In this document: one piece after another, positions 48,218 to 57,703 of the stretch
Numbering within the stretch: the stretch's first letter is position 1
How the letters are laid out: every line of letters starts with the position of its first letter
NCBI RefSeq assembly: GCF_010586825.1
Contig: NZ_JAAAGB010000003.1
Span: forward strand, 478,048 to 542,047
Reading direction: 5' to 3'
DNA from: Draconibacterium mangrovi
GTDB lineage: Bacteria > Bacteroidota > Bacteroidia > Bacteroidales > Prolixibacteraceae
DNA: 64,000 nucleotides
Program-made: the position numbers and the translations under genes
Notes under the pieces: model-generated
Seen by the model: the letters and a program-made list of their open reading frames with translations, nothing else
Database searches by the model: none
What the model was told of the DNA's origin: nothing

Positions 48218-51200
48218 ATGAAACGAACTCTATTTTTAATTCTATTTTTTGCGTTTGCAGTTCTTGCACGGGGAGAGTCGGATTCTGCTAAAGAATCTCC
48301 CACGGAGAGCGGTATTATTGTTTCGGCTGAAATCTCCAATCAGTATATTTCTTCTTTTGCTGAAGATGCTTTTGGCCATATTTGGATTGGCACAATTCGG
48401 GGCTTGAATAAATTCAATATTAACGAGTATCATCAATATTTTAATACCGAAGATTCGCTGAGCATTTCAAACAACCGTATACAACAAGTTTATACCGACT
48501 CGAAAAAACGACTGTGGATAGCAACTGTTGATGGCGTTTGCAGATACAACGATCAGGACTGTTTTGACCGTATTCCGATTGAAAGTTCAAGTAGCAACGC
48601 ATTGTACTTTTTTGAAGACAATGACGGAAAGCTTTTTTTAAATCTAAATTTTGAAATCTGCGTGTACAACGAAGAACAGAACAAGTTTGAGCCGGTTATC
48701 CGCGATGTGGATTACCAGAATGTACTAAGCTCCTGTTTCGTTGATAAATCAAACAATATCTGGATTGTTACCCCTTCGCTGATAAAATGCTATAATAGTC
48801 ATAACTACCAGCTAAAACAAGAGCTGAAACGAGATAAGTACACCACCTTTTCGTACCTCGACGAAAATGGTAAATTATGGCTCTCGTCATGGCAAAGCCT
48901 GGAAATTTACGATACGCGAACAGGAAAATATACTGAAGTTCCGAAAGGCATTGCAGAGCATCCGGTTTTAAAAGATGCCATTATCTACCGCATGCATCCT
49001 TATAATAATTCGTCGGTATTGATTCTTACTCAAAAAGACGGGATATTCCTATACAATAAACTCACCGAAACCATTATTCATCAATCGGAAAGCGGATTCC
49101 CGTTCAACGCTCCTGATTTTGATATTGTTTCCATTTTCACCGATTCGCAAAAAAACCTGTGGATCGGCTCTTTCGATCAGGGCTATAAAGTTATCTATCA
49201 TTATAAAGAACGATTTAACAACAACCAGTTTTTACAATCGAAGCTAAAAGGCAAATCGGTTCTATCGGTGGCAACCGACCACGATAAAAATTTATGGATT
49301 GTTACCCGTTCAGATGGTATTATGCTTTATCGCAACGACAACCACGAAATTCAACATTTCACCAACCAGGAAATCTATGCCTTCTGGGATTCGTTTCAAC
49401 ACACCGCCGGCCAGGTTTTTATTGGCAGTGATAACACGATTTGGGTATTATCCGACTGGATGTTGCTAAAAATGCGCCTCGAAAAAGACAAGCTGGCGCT
49501 GAAAAAATATTACTATTTCCCAACGGGTTTGCTATCGATTACGGAAGATGCCAAAGGTAATATCTGGCTGGGCGGCAAGGAGCAGTCGATATTCGTCCTT
49601 AACAAAGGTGAAACGGCTTTCGAGCAATATCACCTGTATGGAAAAGAGTACAATTTTACTCCTGCCCTGCTAACGCTGTCGTCGGGAAATATTTTAGTTG
49701 CTTCGTTTAATCACGAATTGCAGTTAATAGATGCAGCCACGAGGGAAGTGACAGCAATTCCGATCAGACATCTAATCAAAAAAACGGTTTTTGTTCCCGT
49801 GTGTTTGTTTGAAGATGCAGTTGGAGATGTTTGGATTGGTACCATAAACAATGGAGTTTACCGCCTTTCCACCAAAAACAACACGATTGATCAGATTAAC
49901 GGCATTGGCTGTACCGACATCAGCAGTATTACTGAAGATGTAGCCGGGAACATATGGGTTGGCACTTTGTTTGGGCTAAGTAAATTCGACAGAACTACCC
50001 AACACTTTATTAATTATTATGCCATCGACGGAATTGGAGGAAATCAGTTTAACGAAAAGAGTGTTTGCCGGCTTTCGGATAATACACTGGTTTTTGGCGG
50101 AACACATGGATTAACCTTTTTCAACCCAATCGACATTAACTATAAACAGAATATTCCGCTGGTTTTCGAAAACCTTAAAATACACAACAAAATTGAGCAA
50201 CCGGCCAAAAGCGGAAGTATTGATAAACACCTGTCGTACAACCCCGATATAACTTTAAATCATAACCAGAATAGTTTTACCATTTCGTTTTCAGCTATCG
50301 ATTACGGAGAATACGAACGGGTAAAATATGCCTACAAAATGGTAGGTTACGATAATGTCTGGATAGAAGCCAACAGCAGCCGACAGGCCTATTATTCTAA
50401 TTTGCCGGCGGGAAAATACACGTTTCGTGTAAAAATATTCAATAACGAAAACACCATTACGGAAACCCAAAACGAGATTTTTGTGCAGATTAAACCGGCC
50501 CCCTGGTTTAGCTGGCCGGCTATATCGCTTTATACCATACTGTTTTTATGTATCGTGGTTCTTGTGGTGCGCATGCAACGTCGAATAAAAACAAATAAAG
50601 ACAAAGCGTTAAAAGCAGAGATAGAAACTGAGCAGGAACATAAAGTGAATAAGATGAATATGAGCTTTTTTGCCAATTTATCTCACGAATTCCGAACGCC
50701 TTTAACAATGATTTCCGGCCCGGTGACCATACTAAGTAACGATACAAACATAAAAGACGAATCGAAACAGTTGATATACATGATTCAGCGAAGTGTTAAC
50801 CGCATGCTTCGTTTGGTTAATCAGCTGATGGATTTTAATAAGCTCGAAAACGACACGCTAAAACTGAAGGTGGAATCTATCGATATCATTTCGGGATTAA
50901 ATCGTACCATCGATATTTTTAAATTGAATGCCAAAGAAAAAGAAATCGATCTAAACACCTATGGTTTGGAGGATGAATTTCTGATGTGGACCGATCTCGA
51001 CAAACTGGAAAAAATTGTGACGAACCTTCTTATAAATGCAATAAAATTTTGCGGACCAAAAGGCAAAATAGGAATAAATTTCGACGTGGTTTCGCGCGAA
51101 GATATTGAACATGCTTTCCCGTTAACGGTTCACGATGCCAGTACTCAGTGGGTAAAAGTTGCCATCAGCGATACGGGCAAAGGTATTCCGGAAGATAAAC

Positions 51201-52249
51201 TGGAAAAAATATTCGAACGTTATTACCAACTTAACAACCAAACCAAGGAGTATTACAACTGGGGAACAGGAATTGGGCTATATTATTCGCGCCGTTTGGT
51301 GGAAATACATCATGGTTTTATTAAGGCGAGCAATAACGACGAAGGCGGAGCAACATTTACATTTGTTCTTCCGGTATCGCAGCAGGCGTATTCTCCTGAA
51401 GAAAGGCAACCTGAATCGGAAACCCGACAAAATGAATACATCCCCTATCCTCCTGAAAACGACTATAAATATGAGTTTTCAAAAGAAAGCACCACTCAAA
51501 AACAAAAGCTTTTAATAATCGACGATGAATCGGAAATTGTTCATTATCTGAAAGCACTTTTATCGCCGCATTACGAGGTGAATTATAAGTTTGATGCCGA
51601 TTCAGCCTATAAAGCACTAAACGAAATTGAACCCGACTTAATACTGTGCGATGTGGTTATGCCGGGAACCGACGGCTACGCTTTTAGCCGACAGGTAAAG
51701 GAGAGCTTGTCTTTCAGTCATATTCCCATTATTTTGGTTACTGCAAAAGCCACGGTTGAAAATCAGGTAGAAGGCTTAAATAGCGGCGCTGACGCTTATG
51801 TTACCAAACCGTTTGATCCGAATTATTTACTGGCGCTTATAAATTCGCAGCTGAGTAACCGGAAGAAAACCCAGCGCATGCTGGTTGGCGTTACCAAAAC
51901 CGAAAAAATTGAACAGGATATTCTTACTCCACAGGATAAAAACTTTATGAGTGAATTGTATAAACTGATGGAGAATGAACTTTCGAATTCGGAACTGAAC
52001 ATCAACCGAATGACAGAAGTTCTTAAAATATCGCGGACAAAATTCTACTATAAAGTAAAAGGTTTAACCGGGGAAAATCCGGGAACACTGTTTAAAACCT
52101 ACAAGTTAAACCGTGCTGCCGAGCTTATTCTCGAGGGGAATATGAATATCTCGGAAATTGCTGATATGACAGGATTTAGCACACCATCACATTTTTCGGT
52201 AAGTTTCAAGAAGCACTTTGGTGTGTCGCCTAAGAATTATCATGGTTAA
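48218..52249 (+). CDS. Hybrid two-component system sensor-regulator (PUL B)
   Basis: 1343 residues. Signal about 1-19 (AVLARG). Periplasmic double propeller (AEDAFGHIWIGTIRGLNKFN, DAVGDVWIGTINNGVYRL), Y_Y_Y domain (about 675-755; AYKMVGYDNVWIEANSSRQA), membrane segment about 767-788. Histidine kinase: His about 822 in FFANLSHEFRTPLTM, N-box NLLINAIKFC, GTGIGLYYSRR. Receiver domain with Asp about 1144 (LILCDVVMPGTDG). AraC-type output domain at the end (ISRTKFYYKVKGLTGENPG, FSTPSHFSVSFKKHFGVSP). Divergent from PUL B and expected to activate it; a terminator follows. Confidence 0.96.
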   Translation: MKRTLFLILFFAFAVLARGESDSAKESPTESGIIVSAEISNQYISSFAEDAFGHIWIGTIRGLNKFNINEYHQYFNTEDSLSISNNRIQQVYTDSKKRLWIATVDGVCRYNDQDCFDRIPIESSSSNALYFFEDNDGKLFLNLNFEICVYNEEQNKFEPVIRDVDYQNVLSSCFVDKSNNIWIVTPSLIKCYNSHNYQLKQELKRDKYTTFSYLDENGKLWLSSWQSLEIYDTRTGKYTEVPKGIAEHPVLKDAIIYRMHPYNNSSVLILTQKDGIFLYNKLTETIIHQSESGFPFNAPDFDIVSIFTDSQKNLWIGSFDQGYKVIYHYKERFNNNQFLQSKLKGKSVLSVATDHDKNLWIVTRSDGIMLYRNDNHEIQHFTNQEIYAFWDSFQHTAGQVFIGSDNTIWVLSDWMLLKMRLEKDKLALKKYYYFPTGLLSITEDAKGNIWLGGKEQSIFVLNKGETAFEQYHLYGKEYNFTPALLTLSSGNILVASFNHELQLIDAATREVTAIPIRHLIKKTVFVPVCLFEDAVGDVWIGTINNGVYRLSTKNNTIDQINGIGCTDISSITEDVAGNIWVGTLFGLSKFDRTTQHFINYYAIDGIGGNQFNEKSVCRLSDNTLVFGGTHGLTFFNPIDINYKQNIPLVFENLKIHNKIEQPAKSGSIDKHLSYNPDITLNHNQNSFTISFSAIDYGEYERVKYAYKMVGYDNVWIEANSSRQAYYSNLPAGKYTFRVKIFNNENTITETQNEIFVQIKPAPWFSWPAISLYTILFLCIVVLVVRMQRRIKTNKDKALKAEIETEQEHKVNKMNMSFFANLSHEFRTPLTMISGPVTILSNDTNIKDESKQLIYMIQRSVNRMLRLVNQLMDFNKLENDTLKLKVESIDIISGLNRTIDIFKLNAKEKEIDLNTYGLEDEFLMWTDLDKLEKIVTNLLINAIKFCGPKGKIGINFDVVSREDIEHAFPLTVHDASTQWVKVAISDTGKGIPEDKLEKIFERYYQLNNQTKEYYNWGTGIGLYYSRRLVEIHHGFIKASNNDEGGATFTFVLPVSQQAYSPEERQPESETRQNEYIPYPPENDYKYEFSKESTTQKQKLLIIDDESEIVHYLKALLSPHYEVNYKFDADSAYKALNEIEPDLILCDVVMPGTDGYAFSRQVKESLSFSHIPIILVTAKATVENQVEGLNSGADAYVTKPFDPNYLLALINSQLSNRKKTQRMLVGVTKTEKIEQDILTPQDKNFMSELYKLMENELSNSELNINRMTEVLKISRTKFYYKVKGLTGENPGTLFKTYKLNRAAELILEGNMNISEIADMTGFSTPSHFSVSFKKHFGVSPKNYHG

Positions 52250-52744
52250 AGAATTAGAGTACCGTAGTTATGTGCTTTGTACTCTTTTTCTGCTATAATA
52301 AGTTCAACAATAAACAAGTAATAAAAAAACCTAACTTTAGTGCTTCACAATTATATAGTAGTGCAATTAAAATAAAATATAAAATAGAGAAGGGAAAAAA
52401 GCTTATTGGAGTTCTCAATTGACCTGAAGCACATTGAATAATTAAAAAACAAAACTTTCAATACCTATTTTAGGATTATTAGCTTCATTTAAAAAATTAA
52501 ATTTGGTATTTTTAATTGATATTTGAATTATTAAACAACAAGTATTTACAGAGTTACCTAAAAGGGACCAATAGAAAAAGAGGCTAATAAAATCACTGAT
52601 AACTAGCGCACTAGAAAATAAATCGCGTCCTTGTTCTGTGCTATGGGAGTTGGTTGAGTAAATTTTAATCTCCCGCAGGGTTCAGCAACTCAATCAAGTT
52701 GTATAAATTGTATTAACTAAAAAAAGATTGTTTAACATCAGAAC
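52250..52744. other. Gene-free region after the PUL B sensor
   Basis: 495 bp, AT-rich, between the ends of two converging genes. It holds the sensor terminator (52256-52289) and a short stem CAACT / AGTTG (52686-52701) downstream of the minus-strand gene. I see no coding sequence or RNA gene. Confidence 0.6.
52256..52289 (+). terminator. Terminator of the PUL B sensor gene
   Basis: AGAGTAC (52256-52262) / GTACTCT (52279-52285) followed by TTTT, 7 bp past the sensor stop codon. Confidence 0.65.
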
Positions 52745-53983
52745 CTATCGGATAAAGTCATTGGAATAAAAGGTATTACCCGCATTATCTGACAAGGTAA
52801 CGTAATCAATTTTACCACTGCCATAAAACTGATAATCTATCCCCAGAAACTTCCCCAACTCACGTTGGTAATTCTGAGAATTAATAACCTCACCATTAAG
52901 ATAAATTGTACAATTATGATTTTCGGTTGTCATCCTGATGTTATGCCATTCGGCCATATCCACCGTAAAAACACTTAAATCGTTGTATTTTCCATCAATA
53001 AATTTCTCTGAAACTCTCAAACTTACCCATCTGGAACACTTTTCCTGGGTAAACTTAAATTCAATTGTCCCGTATTCGCCAACAAGCATTATTTCGGTAT
53101 CATAGCAAGTTAAGCTTCCGGTTGAAGCATTATTCAAGATCCTGGTTTCAAGTGTTAACTCATCAAGATTTTTCTTAAATGGAAAGAAATATCGATATAC
53201 CGTCCAAAAGTTTTCTTTTAAATCAACACCTTCATTCATTAAGTCGTCAACACTTGCATAAAAATTGGTGGATTGACGGTAAAATTTCTGATCATTAAAG
53301 GACCTGAAGATTTTTGGTTCTTTATTTGGACGATATCCTGCCACCCAATCTTCACTCCAGGCAAAAACCATTAAACTATCCAATGTTCGCGTACGGGTAT
53401 AAAACCTCACCTTATAATTCCCCGGATATTTATAAAAATAATTGATCATTGACTTATTGCGTGGAAGATAGGTTTCTTCTCCATTACCAAAATCGGTAAA
53501 AACACTATCCTTTACTGCAGAAACATCATATCTGAATGTCTCAGTAAAGGGGAATACATCCTGAGGGTTCACACAATTAAAGCTATAATCTAATTTTTTG
53601 GGAAAGACAATGAATATTACAATTATCGATAAAAAAAGAACAAAAGGAATAATCCAGCACGGCTTTCTATTGCACAGTAGTAGAAACTTCAGAATTTCAT
53701 CCCTGATCCTTCTTTTACTTTTTTTGGATTCTCCTGTTTTGCTTATTATTTCGATAAATCTCAAAAGCGTTAGCTTGCTATAGGCTTGCGGAACGTAATT
53801 TTTACCTGGCATCTTCCGTTTCCCGAACATCCGCTTGAGTGTTTCTTTACTGATTCGCTCTCCTGTTTCCGCTTCAATCGCCTGACTTAATTCCTCAAAA
53901 TGAAAATTAGTCCAGTCGGTTGGTGCCCCCCAACCATATTTATTTGCAATTATCTTTTTTATTTTATCCAGATCAAACTCCAT
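52745..53983 (-). CDS. Membrane-anchored protein: HTH-like head, TM segment, PKD and LamG-like exterior
   Basis: About 412 residues from the Met at 53983 (MEFDLDKIKKII); the frame opens at 54031 with an unlikely leader. Cytoplasmic head (about 1-105): FHFEELSQAIEAETGERISKE-TLKRMFGKRK, an arrangement that looks like a helix-turn-helix and recurs at the N-terminus of Bacteroidota membrane proteins. A basic linker KSKRRIRDE is followed by one membrane segment (about 110-128). The exterior has a PKD-like domain (about 140-215; FTDFGNGEE, YKYPGNYKVRFYTR) and a concanavalin/LamG-like domain (about 265-412; MAEWHNIRMTTENHNCTIYLNGEVI). No kinase or enzyme motif. It may be a one-component transmembrane regulator that senses a sugar outside. 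Divergent from the dehydrogenase operon. Function is inferred. Confidence 0.6.
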   Translation of the reverse strand: MEFDLDKIKKIIANKYGWGAPTDWTNFHFEELSQAIEAETGERISKETLKRMFGKRKMPGKNYVPQAYSKLTLLRFIEIISKTGESKKSKRRIRDEILKFLLLCNRKPCWIIPFVLFLSIIVIFIVFPKKLDYSFNCVNPQDVFPFTETFRYDVSAVKDSVFTDFGNGEETYLPRNKSMINYFYKYPGNYKVRFYTRTRTLDSLMVFAWSEDWVAGYRPNKEPKIFRSFNDQKFYRQSTNFYASVDDLMNEGVDLKENFWTVYRYFFPFKKNLDELTLETRILNNASTGSLTCYDTEIMLVGEYGTIEFKFTQEKCSRWVSLRVSEKFIDGKYNDLSVFTVDMAEWHNIRMTTENHNCTIYLNGEVINSQNYQRELGKFLGIDYQFYGSGKIDYVTLSDNAGNTFYSNDFIR

Positions 53984-54104
53984 ATCTATAAAACCTAATC
54001 CCTGTAAAACAAGCACTTGTGCCAATGACAAAAAATGCTCAATTCTGCTTCGCTACAATTTTTTGCATAAACAATGAAATAACTAACTTCGATTGTTGAA
54101 AGTT

Positions 54105-54135
54105 CTTGCATTTAGGTAAAAATAGAAAATGTTTG
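54105..54135 (+). promoter_or_regulatory. Candidate promoter of the dehydrogenase operon
   Basis: CTTG (54105-54108), 19 bp, then AATGTTTG (54128-54135): each differs at one position from TTTG and TAnnTTTG. Transcription would begin about 105 nt before the start codon at 54246. Confidence 0.35.
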
Positions 54136-54245
54136 CTTCTACAAAAAAAAGTATACTGAATTCATTGGAATTTTCGAAAGCTAGCAAACAAAACGAATAT
54201 ATAAAAACCTGTAATTCTGAGAATAAAACCAATAATAACCTATCA

Positions 54246-54791
54246 ATGACAACAATCAACCGCCGTACTTTTATAAAAGCGGCAAGCATTACTTACGGTA
54301 GTATTTTACTTTTTCCGTCGTGTTTAACATCGCCCGGAAATTTTCGTTTTTTTACGGATGAAGAAGCCAAGTGCATCACTGCATTATGCGAACAAATTAT
54401 TCCTGCCGATGAATCTCCCGGTGCTACCTCAGCCGGAATTATCAATTATATCGACAAACAACTTACTGAAGTTTTCCATTACGATCAAACAACTTATCGT
54501 GACAGCATAAAAAACCTCCAACATTATTGCACTAAAACATTTGGAAAGCGTTTTGAGAATATTGAATTCGATCAACAAACGAATATTCTCACTTCACTTG
54601 AATCAGGCGAGTTAACAAAGGAAGATTGGCCCGATGGCAACGCGTCTTCATTCTTCAACCTGATTCTTTCGCATACAATGCAGGGCTTTTACGGCTCCCC
54701 TATTCACGGCGGAAATAAAAATTATATGAGTTTCGAGATGCTTCGAATCGACTATCCGCTGGTAATTGGGCAAAACCGCTATAGGTCATAA
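54246..54791 (+). CDS. Gluconate 2-dehydrogenase subunit 3-like protein, Tat-exported
   Basis: 181 residues from the ATG at 54246; the frame is open from 54129 but the Tat leader begins here. Twin-arginine motif INRRTFIKAAS, hydrophobic stretch, then LLFPSC, which may be a lipobox. The body has the subunit-3 pattern: FFTDEEAKCITALCEQIIPADESPGATSAGIINYIDKQL (positions about 35-73) and a C-terminal HTMQGFYGSPIHGGNKNYMSFEML, where a PxHGG-like motif is typical. In characterised three-subunit dehydrogenases this small subunit carries the export signal for the flavoprotein. It precedes the GMC gene by 17 bp. Substrate unknown. Confidence 0.87.
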   Translation: MTTINRRTFIKAASITYGSILLFPSCLTSPGNFRFFTDEEAKCITALCEQIIPADESPGATSAGIINYIDKQLTEVFHYDQTTYRDSIKNLQHYCTKTFGKRFENIEFDQQTNILTSLESGELTKEDWPDGNASSFFNLILSHTMQGFYGSPIHGGNKNYMSFEMLRIDYPLVIGQNRYRS

Positions 54792-54808
54792 TCTGAATTT
54801 ACTTTATC

Positions 54809-56464
54809 ATGAAAAATAAACACGTAAATGCAATTGTAGTTGGAGCCGGAGCCGGCGGAGGAATAATTGCAAAAGAGCTGGCTGTAAACGGACTTTCTGT
54901 CGTTTTATTTGAACGTGGCAAATGGCCTGTTTACGATGAACATCCAAATGACGAATTGATTTCTCAGCGTACCGAAGTCCTGGGCTCTCCATTTGGCCCC
55001 GACCCAAAAAAAAATCCGCGGGTTCTGCTTCACGGAAATAATAAACAAATTGTAACCCCAATTACAGGAGGTTACAGCAACAATGCTGCCTGTGTTGGCT
55101 CAGGTACTGTTAGTTATGGCGCTATGGCATGGCGTTTTATGGAAGAGGATTTCAAGTTAAAATCGACATACGGACATGTTGAAGGATCAACCCTGGAGGA
55201 TTGGCCAATTACTTATAATGATCTAGAACCTTATTACGAAAAAGCAGAATGGGAAATTGGAGTATCGGGCGATGACACACAAAATCCCTTCTCTCCTCCC
55301 CGGAAGAAGAGACAGCCGATGCCTCCTTTCGAGTATAACCGGGAAGGTCAAGTTTTACATGATGCATCAAAACGATTGGGTTTACATCCGTTCCCTATTC
55401 CTATGCTTCGTAATTCTGTTCCAAACAATGGCCGTACGGGATGCATTCGAAATCGCACCTGTTGCGGCTTTGCATGTCCTGTTGATGCAAAAAACGGAAC
55501 ACAAAACACAGTAATTCCCGTTGCGCTGGCCACTGGAAATTGCGAAATACGTACGAATAGTAAGGTTGTTGAAATCATGATCAATGATTCGGGCCAGGCT
55601 ACAGGTGTTAAATATTTTGATGATAACGACAAACCACAGGTACAAACGGCTGACTTAGTTGTAGTGTCAGGGGCAGCAGTAGAGACTGCCCGCCTGCTTC
55701 TAAATTCGAAGTCTGAACTTTTCCCAAACGGGGCGGGAAACAATTACGACTGGGTTGGGAGAAATTTGATGGGACATGCATACACCGGGGCATTTGGTTT
55801 GTTTGATTACGATATCCTCGATTTCTCAGGACCAGGAGCTACAGTCGCCTTGTGCGATTACAACCATAACAACTCAGGGATTATTGGCGGAGGCGTACTT
55901 GCAAACGAATTTAACCGCCTACCCTACTTATTTACAAATATCCGTCCACCGGGTTCTGCTCGCTGGGGTAAAAAACACAAAGCCTTTCAACGCGAAATGT
56001 TTCACAGAACAGCTCAGGTTGTTGGCCCGATACAGGAAATGCCCGTTTTTGAGTCACGGGTAACAGTTGACCAACAAGTTAAAGATTACTGGGGTGTACC
56101 GGTAGCCGCGATGTCGGGAGAACGCCATCCGCTGGATTATAAACATTGTAAGTTTCTCTCTTCGAAAGCTGAAGAAATACTAATCGAGGCAGGGGCTTCT
56201 CAAACCTGGCAAAGCGTTGGAGGTAGAGGTGGCCCAAGTGGCGGACAACACCAAAATGGAACGGCGCGAATGGGAAACGATAAAAAAACATCGGTTGTGA
56301 ATAGATATGGCCAAATACACGAAATCGACAATTTATTTGTTGCCGATGGCAGCATTATGGTAAGCGGTGGCGGTTTTAATCCTGCATTAACAATTATGGC
56401 TCTCGGGTTTTGGGTTGGTAACTACATCGTTAAAAACTTTGCTGGCACTAAATTTAAAGGTTAG
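54809..56464 (+). CDS. GMC-family FAD-dependent oxidoreductase
   Basis: 551 residues. FAD Rossmann motif VVGAGAGGGIIAKELAVNG (about 8-26) and LFERG. A GMC middle region has a cysteine-rich segment GCIRNRTCCGFACPVDAKNG (about 212-231), found in membrane-bound sugar/alcohol dehydrogenase subunits. GMC C-terminal domain with catalytic-type His in GGQHQNGTARMG and FAD-binding VADGSIMVSGGGFNPALTIMALG. No signal of its own: expected to hitch-hike through Tat with the small subunit at 54246. Oxidises a sugar, polyol or alcohol and passes electrons to the cytochrome encoded next. Gluconate, sorbitol or an aromatic alcohol are all possible. Confidence 0.9.
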   Translation: MKNKHVNAIVVGAGAGGGIIAKELAVNGLSVVLFERGKWPVYDEHPNDELISQRTEVLGSPFGPDPKKNPRVLLHGNNKQIVTPITGGYSNNAACVGSGTVSYGAMAWRFMEEDFKLKSTYGHVEGSTLEDWPITYNDLEPYYEKAEWEIGVSGDDTQNPFSPPRKKRQPMPPFEYNREGQVLHDASKRLGLHPFPIPMLRNSVPNNGRTGCIRNRTCCGFACPVDAKNGTQNTVIPVALATGNCEIRTNSKVVEIMINDSGQATGVKYFDDNDKPQVQTADLVVVSGAAVETARLLLNSKSELFPNGAGNNYDWVGRNLMGHAYTGAFGLFDYDILDFSGPGATVALCDYNHNNSGIIGGGVLANEFNRLPYLFTNIRPPGSARWGKKHKAFQREMFHRTAQVVGPIQEMPVFESRVTVDQQVKDYWGVPVAAMSGERHPLDYKHCKFLSSKAEEILIEAGASQTWQSVGGRGGPSGGQHQNGTARMGNDKKTSVVNRYGQIHEIDNLFVADGSIMVSGGGFNPALTIMALGFWVGNYIVKNFAGTKFKG

Positions 56465-56509
56465 AATGGCTGCAAGGATCAGTGTTCAAATTAAAAATCT
56501 CTAATTTAA

Positions 56510-57574
56510 ATGAAAGTAAAAAAAGTGATAATAGTTGTGAGTATTCTTTTTACCGGAATAATAGGTATGAGTATAAGTTACTCGCAATGGAATTCAGCCA
56601 GTCCCTCACGCACTTGTGCCAGTTGTCATGAAATTAGTCCGTCAGTAGGGCTTTGGCAGACTTCAGCTCACCGGGATTTACATTGTAGCGAATGTCATGG
56701 AACAGCCCTTAGTAATGGAATTCACAGCATAAAGGAGAAATCAAATATGCTTTTTACACATTGGTCAGATGACAAAAGCCATGATGATATTCAAATGAAT
56801 GAACAGCAAGTAATTGAGCTTTCGCAGCGATGTGCAAAATGTCACATGTCTGAATATGCCAAATGGCAATCTGGAGGGCACTCAGTTAATTATGCCGAAA
56901 TATTTATGAACGAAGAACATAACCGTCTGGAAACTCCATATTGGGATTGCCTGCGATGTCATGGAATGTTCTACGACGGAACCATTAAAAGCTTAGTTCA
57001 GGAACCGATAGATAAAGATGACGTTTGGAAATTAATAAATGAAGATCAAGCTACAGTTTCAACAATTCCTTGCCTGTCGTGCCACCAGGTTCATACACAC
57101 AATGAAGTCCTTGGCCGAGCATCCAATCTCGATAATCCAAAAGAAATATCTTATGAACGAGAAGAGCGAAATACAATGATCTCCTGGTATGTAAGAACAG
57201 ATAAAGGACATATTAGGGCAGATCGTCTGATGACGATTGATATGTTCAACAATAAGCAACCGGTTCAGGTAGCAGGCGATCCTGCAAGTAAATTATGTAT
57301 CCAGTGTCATTCCCCCAATTTTAAGCATCAAACAGGCTCTGAAGACGACCGCACACCAACAGGCGTTCACGAAGGGTTAAGCTGTATAGCTTGTCACGCC
57401 CCGCATTCCAATGCTTCGCGAAATTCGTGCGACAACTGTCATCCTGCTATCTCTAATTGTAATTTAGATGTAAAAGAAATGAATACTTCATACAAAAACA
57501 GAAATAGCTCAAACGACATTCACTCGGTAAGTTGTACTGATTGCCACAGCGAAGAATTTCTGGCTCATAACTGA
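56510..57574 (+). CDS. Membrane-anchored nine-haem c-type cytochrome
   Basis: 354 residues. N-terminal uncleaved-type membrane anchor (about 4-24, VKKVIIVVSILFTGIIGMSI). Nine CxxCH motifs are visible in order: CASCH, CSECH, CAKCH, CLRCH, CLSCH, CIQCH, CIACH, CDNCH, CTDCH. The N-terminal part resembles NapC/NrfH-type anchored cytochromes (electron transfer to or from quinol); the rest is an unclassified multihaem domain. It follows the GMC gene by 45 bp and takes the place of the three-haem cytochrome subunit known from gluconate-type dehydrogenases. It likely carries electrons from the flavoprotein to the respiratory chain or an external acceptor. Confidence 0.87.
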   Translation: MKVKKVIIVVSILFTGIIGMSISYSQWNSASPSRTCASCHEISPSVGLWQTSAHRDLHCSECHGTALSNGIHSIKEKSNMLFTHWSDDKSHDDIQMNEQQVIELSQRCAKCHMSEYAKWQSGGHSVNYAEIFMNEEHNRLETPYWDCLRCHGMFYDGTIKSLVQEPIDKDDVWKLINEDQATVSTIPCLSCHQVHTHNEVLGRASNLDNPKEISYEREERNTMISWYVRTDKGHIRADRLMTIDMFNNKQPVQVAGDPASKLCIQCHSPNFKHQTGSEDDRTPTGVHEGLSCIACHAPHSNASRNSCDNCHPAISNCNLDVKEMNTSYKNRNSSNDIHSVSCTDCHSEEFLAHN

Positions 57575-57703
57575 CAATACTTACAGGATGAACAATACAT
57601 AAGATTTATTTTTATATGTTACATTTCTTTCTACTGGCGCTAACTTGCAGGCGACCATAAAAAAACATAGAACAAAAATTATTAATTCAATAACCGAATA
57701 ACA

